A stretch of DNA of 7,447 nt from Clostridia bacterium. Lineage in GTDB: Bacteria; Bacillota; Clostridia; Oscillospirales; CAG-272. Shown in pieces: positions 1 to 6,307 of this stretch. The notes under the pieces are model-generated. The model was given only the letters and a program-made list of their open reading frames with translations, did no database searches and was not told the DNA's origin. The translations under genes were made by a program, and so were the position numbers. The stretch's first letter is position 1; each line of letters opens with the position of its first letter. Location of the stretch: assembly GCA_017452335.1 (NCBI GenBank), contig JAFTMP010000188.1, positions 1 to 7,447 of the forward strand, written 5' to 3'.

Positions 1-1518
1 GATCGCTTCCTGCCTTCCCTTGCCGATCAGTACCCCGTAGTCCTCTCCGAAATCAAGGTGCTTTCTCGTGATGCTATCCACCACCTCGGCAACTTCCTTG
101 CGGGAAAAGGTCTTGTGGTTTACGTAATTCGCCTCAAGCTTCTTTGCCTGCCCCTCGGAAAGCCCTCTCTTCTTCGCTGCCCGCGGAGCCTCCGGAGATT
201 TTGTGCTCTTTTCACTCTCCCCTACCACCTCAGAAACCGACCTTGCCGCCGCTTCATGGAAGAAATCCTCAGCACTGAAGGATTCAAAATCTGCATCCGC
301 TTTAGATTTTTTCGCATCAGGCTTGACAGAATCACCGTTTTGGTGTATACTACTACCAGATAGATGAGAAGCAAGGGGCGTTTCGGACGTGGATCTCAGG
401 GATGAGATTTCATCATTGAGAACTTGTGTAAGTCTATCTTTTTTGTTTATAAAAGCAGACTGCACCCATACCTTTTTATATTTGGCATCTGTTTCTGCTA
501 TCACGCAATAATATGTTCCGTTAATTTTTTTCTTTAGAAGAACGAGTGGAGCCGGCGTGTTTTCTTTTGTATTAAATTCACTGCTGTAAACTTGCCCTTT
601 TTCATCCTTTAATGGTTCAATAGAGTCCCTGTTTTGGATTACATACGAAATACGCGCCAAGTCTTCAAGCTGACTCATTGATTGGTCTGCTTCACCATTT
701 TTTCCATGTCTTTTCTCTATGTGATTATAGCCATTTGAATTGATATTTACCGTAAAGCCAGTAGTATCTATACTGAACAAAGCCTTCACCTCTTCAGCGA
801 AATTCTCGTCTACTTCACAAATCCTCGTCCTTTCAAATTTTGACTGCTTTTTGTTTCGATGATCTATAGCATTTTGCAAAAGCTTTTCATCTACGCTTGT
901 AAGGTATTCTTTAATCACAGTTTGCATATCGTACGGATATGATTCTATATCCTTAGAAAAAAGAATTCCTGTTTTATGACCGCTCTTCTCTGAACTACCT
1001 CCCGCCGCTAAGAGCGCCTTTTCAAGGCAGGCTCGTGCCTGCTCCAGCTTCACGAAGGCCTTGCGCTCCTCCTTACTCATTTTCAGAATGCGGAAGAAAT
1101 CCTCGATCCGCTCAAGAAGTCTTTTTGCAAGGCTTCTTTTTTCTTTTGCAATGCGCCGCAGCATCCGCTCACTGCCGAAGAGCACCTCTGTCTCGTGGGC
1201 GATCAGTTCGGTAAGGAAGAGCTGCTCCTGCTCGTTTAGATCCGCAAATTTTCCGCCCTCGGCTCTGAACTTTGCAAGAGCGCTCTCGCCCACCGTCTCA
1301 TCGCCTTTAAAGTAGTTTCTTGCCACGGCGTCAAAGGCAGGATCGCTATTGCCCGAAGCCAACAGATAGTGAGCAAGCTCGTCCCACTCCTTCGTTCCCT
1401 CGGTCAAATGCTCCACCTCGTGGATGAGCGTCCGTGCCCAGCCGTCTTCCTTGGAGAGCTGCTTGCGGTTTAAAACAACGGTACTGCCGTATACCGCACC
1501 GTTATCCTCCCCCGCCAT
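1..1518 (-). CDS. Large polyvalent protein fragment (zincin + PBECR-like nuclease domains), partial
   Basis: An uninterrupted minus-strand frame covers 506 codons from an ATG at 1518 and leaves the window at base 1, so the C-terminus is missing. Residue 1 here is the Met at 1518. An HEVEH motif at 33-37, with an acidic TELIAHE helix at about 103-109, indicates a zincin-type metallopeptidase fold. Residues about 255-357 contain NHIEKRHG (265-272), a TPAPLVLLKK strand and a YYCVIAE strand followed by VWVQSAF. This pattern is typical of the phage Barnase-EndoU-ColicinE5/D-RelE-like (PBECR) domains. A Ser/Lys/Glu-rich linker (about 368-448) leads to an unnamed C-terminal domain. Such multidomain proteins are carried by phages and conjugative elements and are thought to enter the recipient cell with the DNA. 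Residues before the ATG (RSNLVVAD) look like the first strand of the zincin domain, so the gene is probably 5'-truncated. A start at 1518, with a weak GGTGG eight bases upstream, is the alternative. Domain names come from pattern memory, not a search. Confidence 0.7.
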   Translation of the reverse strand, partial: MAGEDNGAVYGSTVVLNRKQLSKEDGWARTLIHEVEHLTEGTKEWDELAHYLLASGNSDPAFDAVARNYFKGDETVGESALAKFRAEGGKFADLNEQEQLFLTELIAHETEVLFGSERMLRRIAKEKRSLAKRLLERIEDFFRILKMSKEERKAFVKLEQARACLEKALLAAGGSSEKSGHKTGILFSKDIESYPYDMQTVIKEYLTSVDEKLLQNAIDHRNKKQSKFERTRICEVDENFAEEVKALFSIDTTGFTVNINSNGYNHIEKRHGKNGEADQSMSQLEDLARISYVIQNRDSIEPLKDEKGQVYSSEFNTKENTPAPLVLLKKKINGTYYCVIAETDAKYKKVWVQSAFINKKDRLTQVLNDEISSLRSTSETPLASHLSGSSIHQNGDSVKPDAKKSKADADFESFSAEDFFHEAAARSVSEVVGESEKSTKSPEAPRAAKKRGLSEGQAKKLEANYVNHKTFSRKEVAEVVDSITRKHLDFGEDYGVLIGKGRQEAI

Positions 1519-1609
1519 ATCGGCAACCACCAAATTCGAGCGCACCGGCAAGCGGTGGGAACGCTCGCCTTTTTTCCATCTATTTCGCACTAAAAAAGAC
1601 GTCTTTGTG
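1519..1609. other. Junction between polyvalent-gene remnant and EPS operon
   Basis: The minus-strand frame of the polyvalent gene stays open to a TGA at 1618-1620 but holds no ATG above 1518. Roughly up to base 1547 the translation still looks like the protein (RSNLVVAD). Beyond that it reads as a Lys/Arg-rich stretch with no recognisable fold. The break in homology therefore probably lies between about 1547 and 1618, next to the EPS promoter. I see no tRNA, direct repeat or insertion-sequence end here. This is an inference about a rearrangement boundary. Confidence 0.4.
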
Positions 1610-1638
1610 TTGACTTTTCAAGTGCAATATGTTATACT
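1610..1638 (+). promoter_or_regulatory. Strong housekeeping-sigma promoter of the EPS operon
   Basis: TTGACT (1610-1615) and TATACT (1633-1638) are separated by exactly 17 bases. A TG at 1630-1631 sits one base before the -10 box, giving an extended -10 element. Each hexamer differs from the consensus at one position. The predicted transcription start is at about 1643-1646. It points into the glycan operon starting at 1843, and no other promoter of this quality was noticed in the plus-strand operon. It overlaps the end of the open minus-strand frame of the polyvalent remnant. Confidence 0.8.
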
Positions 1639-1644
1639 GATATG

Positions 1645-1842
1645 AAGAGATTAATTACACAGTGGTTTTTTTGCCTTTTGATAAATCTTACCGCAAAGCA
1701 TCTCTGAAAAAAGGCACGGACACGGTCCGTTTTCACAAACGCGTCCCCATTTTTTCAAAAAGGAACGAGAACGCCAATCAAAGCGAACAACGCAACACGG
1801 ACTGCTGACTAGTTCGATATAACCCACAGGAGAAAACCTATT
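1645..1842 (+). promoter_or_regulatory. Long untranslated leader of the EPS operon
   Basis: About 200 bases separate the predicted transcription start from the first gene. The leader has no convincing reading frame with a ribosome site. It contains a 7-bp complement (GCCTTTT at 1673-1679 with AAAAGGC at 1709-1715), a perfect short hairpin at 1716-1730 and an overlapping alternative hairpin at 1728-1741. It ends in AGGAGA (1828-1833), nine bases before the ATG. Long leaders before polysaccharide operons often host attenuation or processive antitermination (NusG paralogues such as LoaP, or RfaH with ops). No ops/JUMPstart sequence is visible. A regulatory role is inference. Confidence 0.45.
1716..1741 (+). 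promoter_or_regulatory. Pair of mutually exclusive leader hairpins
   Basis: Hairpin A is ACGGAC (1716-1721), loop ACG, GTCCGT (1725-1730): six perfect pairs followed by only three further T. Hairpin B is CGTTT (1728-1732), loop TCAC, AAACG (1737-1741): five perfect pairs. They share bases 1728-1730, so only one can form at a time. The T run is too short for a confident intrinsic terminator. A could be a weak terminator, a pause hairpin or a protein-binding stem. Confidence 0.35.
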
Positions 1843-2556
1843 ATGAATTGCACCGATAACTATCAAACCTTACAACAGAATAGCGACACCACTGCCTGCA
1901 CCCAACAAGCAGTAATCCTTCCCTGCGAAAAAGAGGGTGAATACTTCGTGGAAAAGGTGACTTTGGAAAAAAAGCCGCTTTACGACTTTTTGAAGCGCGC
2001 CTTTGACATCATTGCCTCCGGTCTTGCAATGATCCTGCTGGCTCTTCCCCTTCTGGTGGTGGCGATCGTTGTAAAATGCACCTCCCCCGGTACAGCACTC
2101 TATTCGCAAGACCGCCTAGGACTAAACGGCAAGAAGATCCGGATCATCAAATTCCGTTCCATGGTGATGGATGCCGAAAAGAACGGCGCACAGTGGTCAA
2201 ACGGCGAGAACGACAGCCGTATCACCCCCGTTGGCTCCTTTTTGAGAAAGTACCGCATTGACGAGCTTCCCCAGCTGTGGTGCATCTTTAAGGGAGATCT
2301 GAGCATCGTGGGTCCACGCCCCGAAAGAGAATGCTTTTACAACGAATTCGAAACCTACGTGCACGGCTTCAGCGAGCGGATGAAGGTCAAGCCGGGCTTG
2401 ACGGGTCTGGCTCAGATCAACGGCGGGTACAATCTGAAGCCCGAAGAAAAGATCGTATACGACGTGGAATACATCAAAAACAGATCCATGCTGTTGGATC
2501 TGAAGATCATTTTCAAAACGGTGGGCGTGGTGCTCAAAAAGGACGGAGCAAAATAA
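1843..2556 (+). CDS. Polyprenyl-phosphate sugar-1-phosphate transferase (initiating EPS glycosyltransferase)
   Basis: This 237-residue protein belongs to the monotopic bacterial sugar transferase family (PF02397; WcaJ/ExoY/PglC relatives). The family moves a sugar-1-phosphate from a UDP-sugar to undecaprenyl phosphate on the cytoplasmic face of the membrane, committing the first sugar of the repeat unit. A hydrophobic segment at about 56-79 matches the re-entrant membrane helix and is preceded by the usual KRAFDI. KFRSM (103-107), the catalytic Asp-Glu pair in RIDELPQL (D140, E141), GPRPE (157-161) and KPGLTGLAQ (183-191) are all present. It lacks the four extra N-terminal membrane helices of long WcaJ-type enzymes; the first 45 or so residues are polar and unremarkable. 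AGGAGA nine bases upstream supports the ATG. It is the first gene after the promoter at 1610. The sugar it uses cannot be read from sequence. Confidence 0.93.
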   Translation: MNCTDNYQTLQQNSDTTACTQQAVILPCEKEGEYFVEKVTLEKKPLYDFLKRAFDIIASGLAMILLALPLLVVAIVVKCTSPGTALYSQDRLGLNGKKIRIIKFRSMVMDAEKNGAQWSNGENDSRITPVGSFLRKYRIDELPQLWCIFKGDLSIVGPRPERECFYNEFETYVHGFSERMKVKPGLTGLAQINGGYNLKPEEKIVYDVEYIKNRSMLLDLKIIFKTVGVVLKKDGAK

Positions 2557-2584
2557 GTCCCACCCTTGGATAAGGAGTCCCTTT

Positions 2585-3766
2585 GTGAAACTACTTGTTG
2601 TTTGTCAACATTATTTTCCCGAGCCATTCACCCTGCCCGACATCTGCAAGACGCTTGTAGACCGCGGTCACGAGGTGGACGTGATCACGGGCGTGCCCAA
2701 TTATCCTATGGGCATCATATACGAGGATTACCGCCACGGCAAAAGGCGGGAGGAGATCATAGACGGCGTGAAGGTGCACCGCACCTTTACCATCGGGAGA
2801 AGAAACAACGTACTCTTTCGTATGCTCAACTACTATAGCTTTGCGCTGTCCTCTTCCATTTATGCCGCAAAACAAAAAAAAGAGTACGATGCGGTTTTGG
2901 TAAACCAGCTCTCTCCCATTATGATGGCATGCGCCGGCGTAAAATACAAGAAAAAGCACGGCACGAGATTGGTCTTTTACACCCTGGACCTGTGGCCCGA
3001 GAGTCTGATCGCAGGTGGGATCAAGCGCGGAAGCCTGATCTATCGGGTATTTGACCGCATCTCAAGAAGACTCTATCGGCAGGCAGACAGGATCCTTGTC
3101 ACCTCAAGAAATTTCATCCCCTACTTGGAAAAGCAGCACGGCATTCCAAAGCAGCGCCTTGCCTACCTGCCCCAGTATGCGGAGGATCTGTTCAAGCCCG
3201 AGGATTGCCCCAAAAAGGACACTGTGGATCTGACCTTTGCGGGAAACGTGGGCAAAATGCAGAGCGTGAACACCATCATTGAGGCAGCGGCTCTTCTGAA
3301 GGACGTTGAATGTCTGCGCATTCACGTGGTGGGAGACGGCTCGGATCTTGAAAACTGTAAAGCAAAAGCACAGGCTCTTGAATGCACGAACGTCCTCTTC
3401 CACGGCAGAAAGCCCAAGGAGGAGATGCCGGCCTTTTACAAAAGCTCCGATGCAATGCTGGTGACCATGAAGGACGACCCGCTCATCAGTCTGACCCTGC
3501 CCGGCAAGGTACAAAGCTATATGGCGGCAGGCAAGCCCATCATCGGTGCCATAGGCGGAGAGGCGGCAGAGGTCATCCGCGAATCAGGCTGCGGACTGGC
3601 GTGCCCCCCCGAGGATGCCGAGGCGTTGGCGGCAGGCATACGCCGTTTCCTTGAAGAAAATAACGCCGCAGTATACGGCGCAAACGCCCGCAAATATTAC
3701 GATGCAAATTTCACTAAAGCGCACTTTATAGAGAATTTGGAAAACGAGTTGAGAAGCACACAATAA
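2585..3766 (+). CDS. WbuB/WcaI-like family 4 glycosyltransferase
   Basis: This is a 393-residue GT-B fold glycosyltransferase of family GT4. It is expected to add a sugar from a nucleotide donor to the lipid-linked repeat unit in the cytoplasm. The N-terminal Rossmann domain opens with a hydrophobic strand and HYFPEP, then GHEVDVITGVPNYPMG (28-43), whose VPNYPxG segment is typical of WbuB-like enzymes. DLWPES lies at 135-140. The C-terminal donor domain starts near FAGNVGKMQ (218-226). In place of the common E-x7-E motif it has LPGKVQSYMAAGKPII (305-320), as expected for this subgroup. The start is a GTG at 2585 with AAGGAG (2572-2577) seven bases upstream; 28 bases separate it from the previous gene. 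WbuB relatives often transfer fucosamine-type or uronic sugars, but the substrate here is unknown. Confidence 0.9.
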   Translation: MKLLVVCQHYFPEPFTLPDICKTLVDRGHEVDVITGVPNYPMGIIYEDYRHGKRREEIIDGVKVHRTFTIGRRNNVLFRMLNYYSFALSSSIYAAKQKKEYDAVLVNQLSPIMMACAGVKYKKKHGTRLVFYTLDLWPESLIAGGIKRGSLIYRVFDRISRRLYRQADRILVTSRNFIPYLEKQHGIPKQRLAYLPQYAEDLFKPEDCPKKDTVDLTFAGNVGKMQSVNTIIEAAALLKDVECLRIHVVGDGSDLENCKAKAQALECTNVLFHGRKPKEEMPAFYKSSDAMLVTMKDDPLISLTLPGKVQSYMAAGKPIIGAIGGEAAEVIRESGCGLACPPEDAEALAAGIRRFLEENNAAVYGANARKYYDANFTKAHFIENLENELRSTQ

Positions 3767-3791
3767 ACGTGCTATGCTATTGGGAGACAAA

Positions 3792-4880
3792 ATGAAGATC
3801 TGCTTGGTTGCACCGATCCCTCCGCCTTACGGCGGAATTGCAAATTGGACAAGGCTTTTAACCAGCTATGCTCAAAAACAAGGCGACGTTCAGTTTATAG
3901 GAATCAACACAGCGCCCAAAAAGCGAAATCTGGACGGAAGAACACTTTTTGACCGCGTAGTCGTTCAAGGTGCCGCGATGCTCAGACAAAAACGAGAACT
4001 GCTTTCTGTGATCAAAAAAGAGCACCCTGATGCTGTACATATCACTACAAGCGGCAGTCTTGCCGTGTTTCGGGACATCCTGCTTTTAAGAACAGCAAAA
4101 AAGAAGGGGATCCCTTCTGTCTATCACATCAGATTTGGCAGGATCCCTCAGATTGCAGAGCAAAACACCGCAGAGTGGAAAAGACTGAAAAAAGCATTCT
4201 CTTTGGCTTCGATCGTGATCGCCATAGATCGCAAGACCGAGCAAGCCATCAAAATGCACGCACCCGAAACGACCGTTTGCTACATTCCCAACCCCTTTGA
4301 CCTGAAGAGTTTGGAGCAATACAGCATTTCTCTCAAAAAAGAGCGCAAGAAAGAGCTCGTCTTTCTCGGTTGGGTGGTCAAAACCAAGGGCATTGAAGAG
4401 CTTCTGGGTGCATGGGAGCATCTTTCCAAAAAGCATCCCGAACACACTCTTCGGATCATTGGTCCCTATGCACCCGACTATCTGAAGGAGTTAAAAGACC
4501 GCTTTCGCTGTGACAGAGTGATCTTTGACGGCGAAAAAAAGCACGACGAGGCTCTCGTCCTGCTTTCCTCGGGCGAAATCTTTGTTCTGCCCAGCTACAC
4601 GGAGGGCTTTCCCAACGCCGTGCTGGAGGCTATGGCGTTGGAGCTTCCCATCGTGGCCACCGACGTAGGCGCCATTCCCGATATGCTGGAGGGATGCGGC
4701 AAGGTTATCCCCGCTCAAAACGAACACGCATTGCTTCATACTCTTGAACGGCTTCTTTCTTCCCCCAAAGAAGCAGAAAGCCTTGGCAAAAAAGCCCGTC
4801 AGCGTCTCGAACGGGAGTATGGCATCGACCGCATATTCGAAGAATACAAATCGCTTTGGACGAAAGGGCGTACAATATGA
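3792..4880 (+). CDS. Family 4 glycosyltransferase
   Basis: A second GT4 enzyme, 362 residues, with a canonical GT-B layout. The N-terminus carries IPPPYGG (9-15), the glycine-rich acceptor-side loop. The donor domain begins near LVFLGWVVKTKG (189-200), and PSYTEGFPNAVLEAM (267-281) holds the classical E-x7-E pair (E271, E279). It probably extends the undecaprenyl-linked oligosaccharide in the cytoplasm. I chose the ATG at 3792 because GGGAG (3782-3786) sits five bases upstream and the protein then opens directly with the first Rossmann strand. An in-frame ATG at 3774 lacks a ribosome site and would add six residues. Its TGA overlaps the ATG of the next small frame as ATGA, indicating translational coupling. 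Donor and acceptor are not predictable from what is visible. Confidence 0.9.
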   Translation: MKICLVAPIPPPYGGIANWTRLLTSYAQKQGDVQFIGINTAPKKRNLDGRTLFDRVVVQGAAMLRQKRELLSVIKKEHPDAVHITTSGSLAVFRDILLLRTAKKKGIPSVYHIRFGRIPQIAEQNTAEWKRLKKAFSLASIVIAIDRKTEQAIKMHAPETTVCYIPNPFDLKSLEQYSISLKKERKKELVFLGWVVKTKGIEELLGAWEHLSKKHPEHTLRIIGPYAPDYLKELKDRFRCDRVIFDGEKKHDEALVLLSSGEIFVLPSYTEGFPNAVLEAMALELPIVATDVGAIPDMLEGCGKVIPAQNEHALLHTLERLLSSPKEAESLGKKARQRLEREYGIDRIFEEYKSLWTKGRTI

Positions 4881-4951
4881 TCTATAAATTATATGGGCTG
4901 GCCGAGCGGGCAATAAACAAGCTCCTCGTTGCACTCATCAAAACAACTTGA
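4877..4951 (+). pseudogene. 24-codon frame, possible N-terminal remnant of a lost EPS gene
   Basis: An ATG overlapping the stop of the GT4 gene (ATGA) opens a 24-residue frame, MIYKLYGLAERAINKLLVAL plus four residues, ending at TGA 4949-4951. AAAGGG (4863-4868) lies eight bases upstream. Overlapping starts like this usually belong to real, coupled genes. The amphipathic peptide resembles the first helix seen in some EPS hexapeptide-repeat acyltransferases, but it is far too short to be one. The next 44 bases hold no continuation in another frame that I can recognise. I read it as a deletion scar; a genuine coupled micropeptide or a chance frame is also possible. Confidence 0.35.
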
Positions 4952-4995
4952 GCAGTCCGCTCCAAAAACATAACATAAACAGTAGGAGAAATGCA

Positions 4996-6306
4996 ATGAA
5001 TCTCTATCAAGAGCTTTTAAACAAGACAGAATCTCTTTCCTTAATCGGCTTAGGATACGTGGGCATGCCCATCGCCGTGGCCTTTGCCAAGAAGGTCAAC
5101 GTGATCGGATACGATCTCAATGAAAAGAAAATCACACAGTATAAAGCAGGAATCGACCCCACAAATGAGGTGGGCAACGATGCCATCAAAAACTCCACCG
5201 TAGAATTCACCTCAGAGGAGCAAGCGCTCCAAAGAGCCAAATTCCACATCGTTGCCGTACCTACTCCGGTGCATGATGATCATACCCCCGATCTTGCACC
5301 CGTGGAGGGAGCAAGCAAAATTTTAGGAAGGAATTTGACTAAAGGCAGTATCGTGGTCTATGAATCTACCGTTTATCCCGGAGTGACAGAGGAAATCTGT
5401 GTGCCTATTCTTGAAAAAGAATCGGGATTAAAGTGCGGAGTGGATTTCAAGGTTGGCTATTCTCCCGAGCGCATCAATCCCGGTGACAAGATTCATCGTC
5501 TTGAGACCATCGTAAAGATCGTTTCAGGCATGGACGAGGAATCTCTTGATACCATCGCAAAGGTGTATGAATTGGTAGTGGAGGCAGGCGTGCACAGAGC
5601 GCCCTCCATCAAGGTGGCGGAGGCAGCAAAGGTCATCGAAAACAGCCAAAGAGATATCAATATCGCCTTCATGAATGAGCTTTCCATCATCTTCAATAAA
5701 ATGGGTATCGACACAAAGTCGGTTCTCGAGGCAGCGGGCACCAAGGGGAACTTTTTATGATTTTACCCCGGCTTGGTGGGCGGACACTGCATTGGCGTTG
5801 ACCCCTACTATCTGACCTACAAGGCAGAAATGCTGGGTTACCACAGCCAGATCATTCTCGCAGGACGGCGCATCAACGACGATATGGGTAAATACGTGGC
5901 AGAAAACTGCGTAAAGAACTTGATTAAATCAAACAAAACCGTAAAAAACGCCAAGGTTGCCATTTTGGGTTTTACCTTTAAAGAAAACTGCCCCGACACC
6001 CGCAACACCAAGATATTCGATATCGTGAAGGAACTTCGGGAATACGGCATTGAGCCTGTCATTACCGACCCCACCGCCGATGCATCAGAGGCAAAAATGC
6101 TCTATGGCGTGGAATTTTCCGATCTTTCCTCAATCAAGGAAATGGATGCCGTCATTTTGGCTGTTGCCCACAGTGCCTTTGCTAACCTGACCGTGGAGGA
6201 CACCGATTGTTTCTTCGGTAAGGGACAAAAGGTACTTCTTGACATTAAGGGACTGCTTGACCGCAAGGCATACGAAACGGCAGGCTATTGCTACTGGAGG
6301 CTGTAA
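4996..6306 (+). pseudogene. tviB: UDP-N-acetylhexosamine 6-dehydrogenase (TviB/WbpO type) interrupted by in-frame TGA
   Basis: The family oxidises C6 of a UDP-N-acetylhexosamine with two NAD+ to the uronic acid. Read through the internal stop, the gene has 436 sense positions, a normal length. Residues 1-254 carry the NAD-binding GLGYVGMP (18-25), VAVPTP (86-91), ESTVYPGVTE (123-132), GYSPERINPGD (154-164) and K212/N216 of the central catalytic helix. TGA at 5758-5760 replaces codon 255. The same frame then resumes with FYPGLVGGHC, with catalytic Cys265, and later FKENCPDTRN (328-337) in the UDP-binding domain. Codon 251 is GGG (Gly) where the family nearly always has Trp (TKWNF). AGGAG (4984-4988), seven bases upstream, fixes the ATG at 4996. 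No ribosome site precedes the possible TTG restart at 5773, and either half alone would be inactive. Sequencing error, nonsense mutation or readthrough cannot be told apart here. The exact substrate (UDP-GlcNAc or UDP-GalNAc) is uncertain. Confidence 0.88.
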
Positions 6307-6307
6307 C

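Noticed and set aside
58..1645. Plus-strand frames of 70-100 codons on the left side.
   Set aside because: They are antisense shadows of the long polyvalent frame, rich in Arg/Ser/Leu, with no recognisable domain or ribosome site.
1642..1707. A 21-codon leader peptide starting at the ATG at 1642.
   Set aside because: The ATG lies only four bases after the -10 box, at or before the predicted transcription start, and has no ribosome site.
1745..1765. T6-C-A5 stretch in the leader as a terminator or hairpin.
   Set aside because: The T and A runs are separated by a single base, which cannot form a loop, and there is no GC-rich stem.
4751..4774. A perfect 8-bp inverted repeat (GCTTCTTT, 8-base loop, AAAGAAGC) resembling a terminator stem.
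   Set aside because: It lies inside the coding sequence of the second GT4 enzyme, is not followed by a T tract, and the operon continues downstream.
5755..5800. Selenocysteine or programmed frameshift at the TGA, suggested by a GC-rich stretch with GGT just downstream and the TTTTTA run before it.
   Set aside because: The family has no Sec at this position and its catalytic residue is the Cys ten codons later. The downstream sequence is simply the conserved GLVGGHC coding region. The frame after TGA is the same as before, so a frameshift would not bypass the stop.
5773..6306. The dehydrogenase C-terminal half as a separate gene starting at the TTG at 5773.
   Set aside because: No ribosome site precedes it, the start would lie inside the conserved PGLVGGHC motif, and the piece lacks the NAD-binding domain. 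It is better read as the second part of the interrupted gene.
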